From Fragum whitleyi (lineage: Eukaryota > Mollusca > Bivalvia > Cardiida > Cardiidae): a stretch of 64,000 nt of DNA. This document shows positions 20,892 to 32,945 of this stretch, piece after piece. The DNA lies in the NCBI GenBank assembly GCA_948146395.1, contig OX411544.1:95591232-95655231 (forward strand), written 5' to 3'. Positions within the stretch are counted from its first letter, which is position 1. Every line of letters starts with the position of its first letter. Made by a program: the position numbers and the translations under genes. Under the pieces are notes generated by a model. The model saw nothing but the letters and a program-made list of their open reading frames with translations, was not told the origin of the DNA and ran no database searches.

Positions 20892-22466
20892 CTATACCAG
20901 ATTTGAAAATTTTAAACCATAGAGCGTTTCGATCGATGCAATCATAGGCCTTTTAAAATCTATGAAGCAAGTGAATAATTTGTTTTTACTATTTAGTTGT
21001 TTTTCAATTAAAGCGTTCAGAATAAACGTCGCATCTACAGTGCTATATCCTTCTTTAAAACCGAATTGAGCGTCGGATAATACGTCACACTCCTTCGCCC
21101 AGCTCTTTAACCGATTATTTAAGATACCCGTAAAGAGCTTAGAAAAACATCTCGTGATCGCTATACCCCTATAATTATTGGGGTCGGTCGTATCTCCTTT
21201 TTTGTGAATGGGGATTATCAAACCGTTACACCATGATGAGGGAAAATCACCGGTTTCTAGTATATAATTAAAAAGTAATTTTAATGTATTTCCCGTTATA
21301 TCGATGCTCTCCTTAAAATATTCGTAAATGATTTCGTCATTAGAACAGGCCTTGTTATTTCCTAACTGTTTACATGCAGAGAAAATTTCGGCTAAAGTAA
21401 TAGGTTGATCGAGTTCTTCGAAAGTAGGGGTTTTGTTGCTTCCCGTTTGATCCAGATCAAAGGGTCCTATATAATTATTATTTGTAAATTCTGGCGAAAG
21501 TTTTTTGAAGTGGTTATAAAATTGATCTAAAGAAATCTCACGATTAATCGTTTTATTATTTGTCTTAAATGATTTCCAAAATTCGCGGGGGTTATCACGA
21601 CGCATATTATTTATTGTGTTAGCCATGTTTTTGTTGTAATCTATTTTCTTTTGTCTACAACAATATTTGTAATCCTTTCGTTTTAAGCAATAATTTTGCC
21701 GGTTAGATTCTGATGGATTGCGACTAAATATTTTTGATGCCATATTATAGGCTTCTCGTTTTATCTTACACTCTTCGTCGAACCATCGTTTCTGGTGAGT
21801 GTCAGTATCAGAGAAATTGTGTTCTTTCATACTTATATTTTTCGAAAAGAATTTATTTCCCGGTTTAGTGAAAAATTTAGTTAATACGTCAACCAAAACG
21901 TCCGATTTAGACCCTTCGTCTATTTGGGATCGCATTGTGTTTTCTAATTGCTCGATTTCATCACTTAGTTCTTGTAAAAATAATGTTTTATTGTTTGGGT
22001 TCCATTTTATGATTTTTTCATTTAATGGCTGCGAATCTCTTCTTTCGAGAATATTGGTTTTCAATGAGAAAAACAAAGGTGCATGATTAGAAAAAGGGTT
22101 AAAATCGAGAATTTGAAATTGTTTTATAGAATTAAAATTAAGTGGCGAAGTAAGAAGATAGTCAATTGTACTGTGACCATTATGAGTAATGCATGTAATT
22201 TTACCATAATCTTTATCTTGGTGCAAGCGACCATTTACTATGCAAATATTTGTTGATTTACATAGATCTAGTAAGTACTCTCCAAATCGGTTTGATTTTA
22301 AGTCAGTCGATTTGCGAGCTGGGGGTGGTACGGTACAGTTGCTATCTTCACATTGTAAAGGAAAATCATTACTGATATAATCGCATTTATTTCCGACACG
22401 GCTATTTGTATCGCCACAAACAAAAACTAACCCCATTCTACTATACTGTAAAATATCACTTTCCAA
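20892..22466 (-). pseudogene. LINE 1 endonuclease C-terminus and RT N-terminus
   Basis: One 524-codon frame. It covers the endonuclease catalytic region (CGDTNSRV; STIDYL; FSNHAPLF), a linker rich in basic residues (RQKKIDYNKNMANTINNMRR) and the RT fingers up to FTCFIDFKR. At about 20945 a frameshift replaces the expected 'AYDxIxR' with PMIASIE and the frame ends. Confidence 0.85.
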
Positions 22467-22850
22467 TATATCAAATAAATTATCATTGTGATTATAAAAT
22501 GTTGAATTTTCCGGGGTATATAGATTGTAGCAATATAAATGTCCGACTCGGTTTTAAAGAACAATTTATCTAGTTTCAACCATACTATTGAATCATTATC
22601 ATTTTTCACGAGTTGTGTCCTTTTCTAATACTTTCTTTGATACAAATAATAACACCTCCGCTCGATCTATTTGCTCGTTTGTTTTGTAATCGTCTATACG
22701 AATGTATTGGGTCAGGGTAACCTTTTAATTCAATAATGGTCGATTTTTTAGTCCAAGTTTCCGACAGACATATGATATCGTACTTAGTTACAAATGGACG
22801 ACACAATATAACGACAATAACCTTAATTATACAAATGTAACGATCAGTAA
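22427..22850 (-). pseudogene. LINE 1 endonuclease N-terminus, in two frames
   Basis: YDIICLSETWTKKST and GGVIICIKESI (to about 22606) are followed in another frame by DSIVWLKLDK and SDIYIATIYIP (22500-22609). That frame must shift again to join the next segment. The 5' end is not sharply defined, and an upstream ORF1 is not seen. Confidence 0.7.
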
Positions 22851-23026
22851 AAATAACATTTTGGTAAGTATCGATAAACCTATAAGTTAATAACCTTAAA
22901 TAAAATTAGAAAATTTAGCCGAAGGCTTTTTCAAAAGCAGTTTTGAAGAGGACTTATTTCTTTAAACAACAATGAACGATAGGTTATTTCTAACATTCAT
23001 ACGATTTCGCATGTCACTAAAGGTAG

Positions 23027-24025
23027 TACGAGGGTTGATTCAGAAATTCGTAAGATGGGGTTATAAAACATATAAAAACTTGACTATCAGAATAAAAATT
23101 ATACATTCATTTAATGCAACATCTGTGTAAAAAATGTGGAAATTTTCGAATTTGTAAATTATATAGCGGCTGTAAAATGACTAATCTAAGACATGGACCC
23201 ACACGTAGGCGGGGGAGCAAGAACGTGTTATGCGACGTCATTATTTACTCTTTTCTACATAGTCTTTATTTGCTCGCATGCCTTTCTTAGCCTAATAAAT
23301 TAAATTGCAGAAAGTATCCACTTTACACTTGGAATTCAAATTGATGTACAATTTCAATATGAATAGTTTTTTTTATTGAAGTGGAGACCAAAGTGCAGGA
23401 CCGTTATGTTTGAAAATGAAGAGGATCAGTTAGGGTGACTTCGTTCTCTTTAAACTCCAATTGACCATTCTTAATTTTCCTTTAAAGCCTGACACTCTTT
23501 GAATATACGAGGTCACTTCAGAAAACTGCTCTAAATGACTTAATGATATTTTTTTAATAAATTATCTGATATGTTTGGATTGTTGAATAACCCATGATCA
23601 CTACAAAATTCGAAAACAAACGAAATTCACATTTTGATGTTGACGTCAGGTCACTATGCACTCGAATATTAATTCTTATTTAAAATATTCTGTATCCATA
23701 AAAGCCCATCCAAAATGTTTAAAATATGACAATTGATTACCTATTTGTGCCTTATTTACTTCTGGCAATAAATTTCAAACAAAATTTAAGAACACTTTTA
23801 GAAAATTTGATTTATGTACCTGATTTTTTTTACGCTCTACCGCCTAAGCATACATGTGTTACTATGGTAACGAAATTCAATGCCGCTTAATATGAGTTCG
23901 AAAAAATATTAACATTTGTGCTCTGCGAAGATACTGAACTGCACACACAACAAATAATACACTGAACAAGCAAGAAATGCAAAAGTTATAAGCTCATTAT
24001 ACGAAATTCTGGGTCATCCCTCGTA
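23027..24025. mobile_element. Mariner-like relic (about 1 kb)
   Basis: Inverted ends TACGAGGGTTGATTCAGAAA at the left, and TACGAGGGATGACCCAGAAT as the reverse complement of the right end, agree at about 25 of 31 positions and sit on TA. TACGAGGG-type ends and the ~1 kb length fit mariner elements. No transposase frame remains. A similar end (TACGAGGTCACTTCAGAAAA) occurs inside at 23507, suggesting a nested or rearranged copy. Confidence 0.6.
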
Positions 24026-24315
24026 TTGTATTTGGTTGATAGATAGTGGAATTAAAAAAAGCAGAGACTAAAACATAATAAGACAATTCCGAAAAGAAAG
24101 ACACAATAGCGCCGCCTGTGGGCACAAAGCTCCGCTGAAGGTGCTGAATGATGAAAAAAATATTTAAGTCCAAAGGAGGCATAGCTCTCGAAAAATGCTT
24201 CCAGATTTATAGCCCTTAGTAGTCTGGCTAGCTGTTGTCATGGTGAATATGCATCCCAGTGTTTCATGAAGGTATCTTCAAGAACAAAAAACATAAGACT
24301 AGGGTTAAAGTTTGT

Positions 24316-24406
24316 CACACCACACCAACGCCAACACCGACGCGAACGACGTCAAGGTAATCACAAATCATCGGGTTTTCACGGAAAACAGCCGAGCTCA
24401 AAAAAT
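24316..24406 (+). mobile_element. 3' end of a pearl/Helentron-like element
   Basis: A CCAACGCCAACACCGACGCG-type tract is followed by the hairpin TCGGGTTTTCACGGAAAACA, then GCCGAGCTCAAAAAA. This matches the 3' end of the element at 2106-3094. The remainder of the element is missing. Confidence 0.6.
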
Positions 24407-25369
24407 ATCAAAGGGATAACACAAGCGAAGAATTAATACAGAAAGAAATTAAAAGAGAAAAGAAAGAAGGTAGCTGCTAGAAGGCAATCAGTAACAAGAT
24501 AATTATTTGAATATCAATGAGTATATTGATAAATTGTTAACCGTGAAACTGATTATTTTGAATAACCGAACATTATTAAGCCAGCAATGCAATCAAAATG
24601 GCGAAATTCACTTAAATGGACCACAAAGGAACAATGTAAAAAGACAAAAGCTTACTTTGCACTATCCTTAGTACTGATCAACGTGCAGTCCTCACTTATT
24701 CATGTAACCTGAAATTCACTACTACTGAAGCCGATTATGTTACAAATAAAGCCCGAAGCTAGAACTGTCGTATATATTAGCTTATGATTGCCTTATAGGT
24801 GAACAAATACATAATTTACTGATGCGCGGTTGAACACGCGTTGTTACATGTGCTGGCTTCAGGGAAGACAATGTCATTTACAAGTATTAACAACGAAACC
24901 ACTCACCGAGAACTAGAAATCTGAAATGTAACAGCGAGAAACGAATCTTTCAGTGAAATGAACAATGTCTTTTATATAGTTGGCCAAATATTAAGAGATG
25001 AAAACTTCGTTTTTTTCAATAATAAAGTATTTCTGTATTTAAGCTATGTACCTATTTGTTCTATATGGTGACCAGTAAAACGCAACATGCACGCTTTGTG
25101 ATTTACGAAGAGCGAGGGCTGTTGTAATACAACAGTCTAAAACAAAGACCGATGCTTTCAAATGTTTGAGCTTGATGTTGAAATCACTCATTCTCTTTTA
25201 TTTCTATCTTCTAATTCGGTTGAAGACAGTACGCACTAAACAACAAATTGATTTAAAGGTGTATGTGCTGTTGTTTGCCACAAGATAAAGATACCAGAAG
25301 GAATATTGCTGGGTTATTCCATGTGACCCAAATCATAGCTTCTGGATTCCAGGAGGGCTATAGATAGAC
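24407..25369. other. No gene seen
   Basis: AT-rich. A good donor-like GTGAGTGG on the minus strand near 24900 is preceded by only a short possible untranslated exon. Not enough to call. Confidence 0.4.
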
Positions 25370-25379
25370 TATATACAGA

Positions 25380-25760
25380 AATGGACAAGTTGAATGATTT
25401 TTGAACGAAATTAAATGAGTGTGCGAGTTTTGGATGATGTTTTAGGGACGTAAAACACTTTCGATAATTTCGTCAAATTTGAAGCTATTGTTAATCTTCG
25501 TTTAATGGAATCTATGTACTTTTTTGTTTTTGTGTCTCCAAGGAATATTTAGACGCTTAAAAATCAACACAAGCCAACAAAATCGTGCAATTATTTGATC
25601 GATTTGAAAAAAAAAAAAGATCGGTTCGAATCGTCTTCGAAAAACTCGGAGTGGTTTGAGTGATTTCGGTGGTTGGCTTGGATTGAATGAATGGAGCGCT
25701 GATCGGGCAGTTTAGAATGGTTTTGATCCAAGTGAATGTGAATTCCACGATTTACAGCTA
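25380..25760 (+). mobile_element. Family A MITE, diverged
   Basis: It opens GGACAAGTTGAATGATTTTTG, and the right arm carries TGAATGAATGGAGCGCTGA and TTTAGAATGGTTTTGAT before GAATTCCACGAT. The core hairpin has decayed. It is immediately followed by an inverted copy. Confidence 0.6.
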
Positions 25761-25761
25761 G

Positions 25762-26182
25762 TAACATCGTGAAAATAACATTCATCTCAATCAAAAACAT
25801 TTTAATTCGCCCACTCCGCGCTCCATTCATTAATTACAAACACTCACACAAACCATTTAAAAACGCTTCAAACAGATCAACAAATACATTCAAAATGAAT
25901 ATAGCTAGAAACAAAATCGTGATTACACCGAATTGGTTGAAATTGTAATCGTCTGAGAATTTCTTGAAGAAATAGGAGGATATTTATAGAAATTGTATGT
26001 ACGATATATTTTAGGGAGGCAATCCAATATCGCTAGTTTTGTTCAACCTGAACAAAATTAGCGATATTTGATTACCGCCCGTTAATTCCACTCAAACTCC
26101 ACTCAACATAACCATTCAATTTAATTCCAAAATCCTTCCAAATTCTTTCTTGTCAATTACACGATGTTGTTAACTGTACCAA
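25762..26182 (-). mobile_element. Family A MITE, inverted neighbour
   Basis: Opposite in orientation to 25380-25760. It starts TAACATCGTGAAAATAACATT and ends ACACGATGTTGTTAACTGTA. The core hairpin is present (AGGGAGGCAATCCAATATCG / GCGATATTTGATTACCGCCC). Together with its neighbour it makes an ~800-bp inverted repeat. Confidence 0.72.
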
Positions 26183-26660
26183 CTGTATACATGGGCATTG
26201 GAGACAACTATCTGGTCTAAAGTGGCTTTCAATGCCATAATGACCGCTATTCTGTACCTTGTAAATACATCTCATCTTGCAGACTCCTGTATGACTTAAA
26301 ACATGCAATTTGATGCGGAATTTTCAATTTGACGATATGGAACAGGCCTCATATGTACCATCGGAGCAATTTCAGTCCAGCAATTAGGTCCGTTTTAGTT
26401 AATCAGCGTAGAATGTTAAGACTACAATTTAGGACAACAGCACTTGGCAATGAAATAGCATTCACTGGGGTTTGGACACAGGGTTCCACAAGACCAAGAT
26501 TCCACTAAGACTTGCAGGACGTTAGGAAATGCGAGTGGTGCATCCCGCGTTAGCTCTTCATCGATTACCATGGTTTTTAAAATGACCGTTTTGGTGCACA
26601 CTTGTGAAAGTGGCCAACTTCACAAAGCATCAGGAACTGCTTAGTGGTTATCAATTTCAG
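26183..26660. other. No gene seen
   Basis: No exon or repeat family recognised between two family A copies. Confidence 0.4.
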
Positions 26661-26662
26661 CA

Positions 26663-27095
26663 TACAGTTAACAACATCGTGGAATTTACAAGGTGAATGA
26701 TTTTGGGATGATTTTTTAATGAAATCGAATGAACGGGAGGAGCGAGTTTTGAGTAAAATTAAAGTAAGGTAATCCAATACCGCTAATTTTGCTGAATATG
26801 AACAAAATTAGCGATATTTATTTTCCTCCTTTAATGAAATATGCACACAAGTTCTATAAATAGTTTCATATTTCTTCAAGAACCAATCAGACGCTCATTA
26901 TTTCAATTATTTAAATTGCGATTATTTCTAGTTACAATATCTATTCTGAATGACGTTGTTGATCTTATCTTTTTAGTTATTTTGGAGCGTTTTTGAATTG
27001 TTTGAGTGGGGATTTGGAATGAATGGACGGAGCACTGAGTGGGCGATTTATAATGTTTTTTATAGAGATGAATGTCAAATTCATGATGTTTTTAT
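26663..27095 (+). mobile_element. Family A MITE, full length
   Basis: It starts ACAGTTAACAACATCGTGGA. The core runs from AAGGTAATCCAATACCGCTA to TAGCGATATTTATTTTCCTC, and the element ends with the GCACTGAGTGGGCGATTTA arm and AAATTCATGATGTT. It shows the typical right-of-core segment GCACACAAGTTCTATAAATAG. Confidence 0.72.
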
Positions 27096-27182
27096 TTGTA
27101 ACAGGCGTTTGTTGTAGAGATGATTATGTTCTACCAATTGATATGGCGCTTGTCACGCCCCCTTGACCTCTGTCAGAACACA

Positions 27183-27400
27183 GATATATGCTTTATTCAA
27201 TGAGTCTCTAGAGGGTCTTTGACTCATGAGGAGATAACAATAATTGTTACAATATTAACAAATGACTATGGCGGACAACATAAAATAATATCAAATTTAA
27301 TATAACAAAATCAAAAATAAAATACTTATTGACTTCTCCAGGCTTGTACGAAGCGAAAAACAAGACAGGATTGTGGGTATATTATTACTCTCTTTTATGT
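27183..27400 (+). repeat. Family K repeat, copy 1
   Basis: The reverse complement of 49970-50200: ATGCTTTATTCAATGAG, AATTGTTACAATATTAACAA, GACTTCTCCAGGCTTGTACG. About 220 bp, non-coding. Confidence 0.68.
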
Positions 27401-27584
27401 TGTAGTCATTTAGTCGATGTGCAACGAGAACCACGCAACTTCAGCTAATTAAAACTGATGGTACGAAGCCACATAGCCCTATTAAAACATTAAATATGTA
27501 TATATATGATATAAAGACAAAACACAGGTATTAAATGATTTTTCATAAAGTTCAATACTTCAAAGTGATAGAAAGTCTCAATCT

Positions 27585-27985
27585 ACAACTAGAAACACCG
27601 TGAAATTGACAGCTTTATTGAATTTAGAATGATGGTGAATCAAAGTTAGGAGCGAGTTTGGAATGGGTTTTAAGGGAGGTAATCTAATATCGCTAACGCC
27701 GTCCAACTTAAACGAAATTAGCCAAATATATTACCCCCTTTTATAAAGTCTATGTATTTTTTCTATTTCTGTGTCATCCCGGACAATTCAGACGATTTGA
27801 ATTCTTCATCAGTCAATAAAGCCATGCAATTATTTAATCGATTTGATTAAAATATGGATTGTTTTGAACAATTTCGAAAAAAATTGAACAGTTTTAGAGC
27901 ATTTTTGAATGGCGGGTTAGAGCGCTGTGTGAGTGATTTGATTGGTCTTGATCGAGATGAATGCCAATATCTCGGTGCACTTAAC
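27585..27985 (+). mobile_element. Family A MITE, diverged full copy
   Basis: It starts GAAACACCGTGAAATTGACA and holds the core GGGAGGTAATCTAATATCGC..GCCAAATATATTACCCCC. It ends near GATGAATGCCAATATCTCGG. The outermost bases are lost. Confidence 0.6.
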
Positions 27986-27989
27986 TGTA

Positions 27990-28325
27990 TATTTAACAAC
28001 ATTTTCATTTGTTATTAGACATTGCAATGGCTACGCAGCAACAAAAGTATTGCAACATTTCTAAAAGCAGAGGGATGGTTTGAATGCTCGATTTGAGTAC
28101 ATAATTTCATTCCTTAGAAAAATGCTTTATTTATGCCTCCTAATCGTTTTAAAAGACTCACCAATTCAACGAATTTATACATACTAGGATATTTCAAATT
28201 AGAACTGGGTAAGAATTGTTTCCTCAGTGTTGTAAAGTGACCGCATTCGCTAACAAAATGATATTCATCTTCTTATGTTTGACACATCACTTCAGATAAA
28301 ACATGCCATATATATCGTCATATAT
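27990..28325. other. No gene seen
   Basis: Unremarkable AT-rich sequence between two MITEs. Confidence 0.4.
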
Positions 28326-28327
28326 AT

Positions 28328-28580
28328 GTGACCCATCATGCAAAGAGGGGCCATCTGGGAAGTGCGTAAAGTGTCGACTCTTGGCGGACCGCACGGATTG
28401 GGCAGACTGTCTACGATCGAAACTTTTCGCGCTTTGCCTTTTTTTTTGAATCTAGAATGAATAATCGGTAAGATTTTTTGAAATGCGACCTCTGGTTGAT
28501 CTATCCTAGACCCAATCTCCTTTTCAAATAATTAAATAACAGAGGTCCCAATTGGTTCCTTTTCGCGTGACGAGTTACAC
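28328..28580. mobile_element. Family F MITE, copy 2
   Basis: Starts GTGACCCATCATGCAAAGAG and ends CCTTTTCGCGTGACGAGTTA CAC. It shares the inner TCGAATCTAGAATGA-like and CTCTGGTTGATC segments with 61145-61379. Confidence 0.7.
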
Positions 28581-28584
28581 ATGC

Positions 28585-29225
28585 AAATAATATTGTCAAT
28601 GTCATAAAAAAACAACTATAGACCAGCAATTTCAAGTGAGTGATGAAAGATTAATTTTACATTGAAAATGATAGGAGATAACGGTTTCTCGAACCTCGCT
28701 CTTTCTTACGGAACTATAGCGACCTTATTCAAGCTGCGTTATTGTCATTTACGTCGCCCATCTTACAAAAATATTTCAATCGAAATGGTGGAAAAATTCG
28801 AAGTTCGACATTCATTTTGGTAAGAATGAGTGTTGAATGGTCGATTTTTGGCATAGACATCCGCGATATTTTAACGCTCCTATGTAAAATTCATGTAAAC
28901 GGATGTCACACTGAATGTGCGCTTTATACACGCACAGACTTCAAACTTGCTGGTAATATCAATTTGTCCTTTGTTTTAGAGGTGCGTGACTTTAACTTAT
29001 CGTGTAGCCTTGTCTTCTGACTCGGTATCAATATATTGATAAAAATGTGCCAAATGGGTGGTTTACGCATGTAACGACAAATAATTACTACGGCATTGTC
29101 TCGCCACCAGCAAATATAAAGGTTGCCCGTCATTCATGGATCCCCGACGTTTGACCGATTTCTATTATCATATTAGGGTTGTTCTATAAAATTGGTCATA
29201 AACGTGAACTTAGTACAGAAAAATA
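28585..29225. other. No gene seen
   Basis: A 92-codon plus-strand frame at 28742-29020 has no recognisable domain, no splice context and no repeat support. I leave it uncalled. Confidence 0.35.
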
Positions 29226-29244
29226 CATAGCACTGACAGAATAA

Positions 29245-29575
29245 CCATACCCCCATCTACGAAGAAGAGGGGGTATATTGGTTTCATTTCGCCCGCCTGT
29301 CTGTCTATCGGTCCGTCTGTCCCTAGGCCGTTTTCGTTCCCGGACTCAAACATAAGAACTAAGTGACCTAGAATGTTGAAACGTATTTACAATTATTGCC
29401 CACGACCAAAGTAGGTTCCCTGATGATTTTTGGGTCACGAAGGTCAAAGATCAAGATCAAAGATCAACAAAAAATTTTGTTCGAGATCCGTTTGCGAAGC
29501 TGGGACAAGGCACCAGTAGGGATATATTACCGCTTTGTGCTGGATCTAGTAAATAATGCGAAGAAGCTGGTTTAC
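29245..29575 (+). repeat. Degenerate dispersed repeat with CTGTCTGTC tract
   Basis: It opens with a hairpin (TACCCCCATCTACGAAGAAGAGGGGGTA), then CCTGTCTGTCTATCGGTCCG and AAGGTCAAAGATCAAGATCA. The layout (hairpin, short tetranucleotide tract, AGGTCA-rich body) resembles the pearl-like elements, but the end motif is missing. Confidence 0.45.
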
Positions 29576-29589
29576 CAGTGAAGATGGAT

Positions 29590-29905
29590 ACGGTTTATAG
29601 CATCGTAAAATTAACATTCATCTCAAACAACTACATTCAAAATAAATATAGCTAGAAAAAAAAAATCACGATTTATTGAAATAATTGAATTAGAAAGCGT
29701 CTGATTGGTTCTTGAAGAAATAGGAAGCTAATTATAGACGTTATGTGCATATTTTATTAAAGGGAGGTAATAAATAACGCTAAATTTTGTTCATTCTGAA
29801 CAAATTTATCGATATTGAATTGCCTCCCTTGAATTTTACTCAAAAATCACGCCTCGCACTCATTCAATTTCATTCCAAAATCATTCACGATGTTGTTAAC
29901 TGTAC
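29590..29905 (-). mobile_element. Family A MITE, reversed, 5'-shortened
   Basis: It contains GGAGGTAATAAATAACGC / TATCGATATTGAATTGCCTC and ends CAAAATCATTCACGATGTTG then TTAACTGTA. It lacks part of the first arm. Confidence 0.65.
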
Positions 29906-29909
29906 ATGG

Positions 29910-31108
29910 ACGTATTTCTTTGTCGAAAAAAAAAAAGAAAAATAAAAAAGAAATGGCCCGTTCCTTAGCAACTATTGGTGGTTAATCGATCGTGCACTAA
30001 AACAAACATGATCATCGTTATAATCCAAATTTGACAAAAAAATACTTTGATCGAGAAACAGTATTTTTTAAAGAAAGACTTTTTGCAGAACGCCTTTTAA
30101 ATGCAAAAAAAAACAAGGTTCTTCCACGTCGTTTAGTGACATTTTTTGAGTTCGTGATAGATTTTCTCTTCTAATTAAGATGCTAATTTCAATGTCACTA
30201 CGATTATTTTCATCCATTTATTATTAGTTCATTTCTTTTTGAAGTCCTAATAATTATATTTTCAACTTTGAGAGAACAAAGGCATTATTTCTCCTTGAAC
30301 ACAAATTTAACACAATTTTACTGTCATATAAAATAGAGCCTTACACAAAATAGAATATTTCATAGTAGAACATATAAGGCATGCCCTGGGTTAAGGATGA
30401 CCAAACATTTGACATCTTATTATGAAGGATAGACCCTTTGTTCGAATTTTTCCAGGAAAAATATATAGCATTTTAAGTTCCAGAATGAAGAATTTGTTTC
30501 GAGAGTTCGGCCGTCCTGGTGTACGAAGTTTCCTAGGTCGAACATTATGAATTATGAGCGAAATCTGCCGGGACTAAGATCTTTGTTCGAATTTTCCCTA
30601 GTGTTCGAGAGTACCCCTGTTCGACAGACTGAAGTTTGACTGTATGCAAATACTATTCCTTTTTAATACAAAGATAGCGTAATCAAAGGGTTTAGATATG
30701 GACAAACCCTCGTGTGTAACAGCAACGATCTAACACAATTCGTTTCGGTGACTTCTTCCCCCTTGTTTTACATTTTGGACTAAGCGTTCTTTAATTATAT
30801 GTCAAATATTATGTACAAGGAAAATATATACAAGGGAGGTAATTTCAGAAATCATGCCTTATTATTATTGCGAGAGAAAATAATACCAGACAATATGAAA
30901 TGTCCCAACAATGGAATTAGTTTGAAAAATAATTTTAATGAGAAAAGTAAGGGTTGAAATAAACATCATGTAATGAAGATTTATGGTTCAGAATTAAGAA
31001 AAAGAGGATAAAAGAGATAAAAATTGACTCTTAACAGTTGGGATTTCAGCATTGCTACAAATGGTGCGTTGGATTTCGGATTGATTAACCCGACAAACGC
31101 GTTCTTGT
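29910..31108. other. No gene; one possible transposon end
   Basis: Near 30620-30645 the sequence GTTCGACAGACTGAAGTTTG followed by ACTGTA looks like a Tc1-type terminus (reverse complement TACAGTCAAACTTC), but no partner end is found. No exon seen. Confidence 0.35.
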
Positions 31109-31112
31109 AGTT

Positions 31113-31385
31113 ATCAACATCGTGATTTAGACATTCAACTCGATCAAAACAATTCTAAATCCCTCGCATATCGCTCAATCCATTAATTTCAAAGACTTAC
31201 TCCAATCATCGAAAAAAAAAAGAGAGAAAAAAAAAAAAAAAAAAAAAAAAACGCAACAAAATCGTTAATAATAATTCGAAATATTTCAAAACACTCAACA
31301 TATTATGGTACTCTATCAGATGTCCATAAATCTTTGGTTAATGTAGATATTAAAGAAAGATTGATTGGCCCTTGAAAACACACAT
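31113..31385 (-). mobile_element. Family A MITE, truncated, with A-rich insert
   Basis: It begins ATCAACATCGTGATTTAGAC and continues through AATTCTAAATCCCTCGC and CGCTCAATCCATT. An A-rich run (31210-31250) then interrupts it. Only one arm and the inner flank survive. Confidence 0.5.
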
Positions 31386-32945
31386 ATATACTGAGCGACT
31401 TTAAAAACGCAATACTTAAAAACATCACTAAAATGCAAATATAAGTGAACAAACTCGGACTAAAATATACTTATTTTGTTTCCTAAACAAGTTACCTCTA
31501 ATCCAACATCAATTTCATTTTGAAACATTCTCTTGTATTCCCAATACGTTGACAATTTTAAACATACCCACGAAAGTTGAAATTTCTCCATAGCTCTACT
31601 GTTAGGGCGATAATTTCTTTTCAAATGAGACAAATCCGAAATTCAGAGTTCAGTTGAATGAATCAGGAAGACAAACAAATCATCAATACTGCATTTTAGC
31701 ACGTTTGGACGACTCCAAACCGTTGTCTTTTTTACCAGAAATGACGTCACTTACATGCTTTTTCATTCCTTTCATAGAACCATAAACGTTGTTCATATGA
31801 ATGCGGTTTGGGCAAACAAAGCCTGTTAACACCTTTTACCCCTAGGCAGACATGTCGTTTCGAACTGATATGACATTTTAAGCGTGTTAACGGCATGACA
31901 CTAACGTCATTTTAACACGTAAATTCTTTTGAAAACTCCTTATTGATAAGCTTTTACCTTACAGATGTTTAAATATTGATGGAATAAAACAATATGTTTT
32001 AGTCTAATCGAGGTTAACGACGTTCCGATTCTAAAGAAGAATTTTCCTTTTGACATACTCGATTCAGAGTACAGTTTTGACAAAGTGAGGGAGTTGATTT
32101 CATTTCTTTAATTGGTTTATGAAATGTCTATCGTTAATTACTTTCAACACTTCTGAATTGTTAAATCAATCAACCATGAAAAGTGTAATGGCACAGAAAG
32201 AGTGGACAGTAGATTGCTGTGCCGAAACTAACCAAAGCGTCAGATCAAATAAAGATTAAGTCGATTCAACAGAGTATCTTGTTTGTATGATTGCAATTTA
32301 ATTTAGGAAAATTTTCTGTGCTCAAATTTCACATTTACTTTGTTACGTTTTTAGAGTCACCCAGTATACAAAAAAAAGTACGTAAATATTTTAGAGGGAT
32401 ATGAAAATATCGCTAATTACGTCCGAATTGGACTAAATAAGCGAAAGTGTTTTGTCTTTCTTAAATGCTTTGGGTGGGGTACATTGATCTGACGTTTATT
32501 CGGAATACATGCACTTGCAGCTTGAACTGATTCCAAGTTTTTGCGTACTATAAATGGTTCACACATGTATATAGTACAACTGTTAATTTTGTATCACTGT
32601 GGGGAAAATTATTTCGAAAGGCAAAACAGTTTATTTTCAAGCTTTTAATTCTATATTTTAAACTGCGTCAAAATTTAATTTGAAAACAGTTAACAAAGAA
32701 ACGTTTGTCAGGTGTTTCTAAATTGGAAATAATCTCCGCAAAAATCTCAATTATTGAGATGTAAAAGTGACACGAAAGGATTTGGAAATAGATTATATAT
32801 CTAAAGTCAGTTTTAATGAGAAAATGATTTTACGTAAAAGATCCAGATGTTTATGAAGTTATTTCAAACTAAGGTCAATGTTGCTTTTCCTCTGTTGTCG
32901 TGAATTGGTTAAATGATCAGATTACATCGGTTTACATGGTATTCG
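31386..32945. other. No gene; one stray MITE core
   Basis: At 32393-32450 a lone remnant of the family A hairpin (AGAGGGATATGAAAATATCG, ACTAAATAAGCGAAAGTG) is visible. The remainder is unassigned. Confidence 0.4.

Larger units (their letters stand above)
19254..22850 (-). mobile_element. LINE (non-LTR retrotransposon), nearly full length
   Basis: Minus strand, 5' to 3': an APE-type endonuclease (YDIICLSETW, FVCGDTNSRV, STIDYLLTSP, SNHAP), then a reverse transcriptase (CNGLIIPIHKKGD, NYRGIAI, AQFGFKEGYSTVDA, LFADDAVLLSE). A C-terminal domain follows with a Cys/His cluster (CELCQLQDIEDEFH...C). A 3' UTR with AATAAA (19278-19283) leads into a (TTCTG)n tail at 19254-19275. Such elements copy themselves by target-primed reverse transcription. 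The clade (CR1/L2/jockey-like) cannot be fixed by eye. It is inactivated by at least three frameshifts and one stop. Confidence 0.88.

Noticed and set aside
28742..29020. 92-codon plus-strand frame
   Set aside because: No signal peptide, domain or flanking splice sites; length is within chance expectation for 64 kb.
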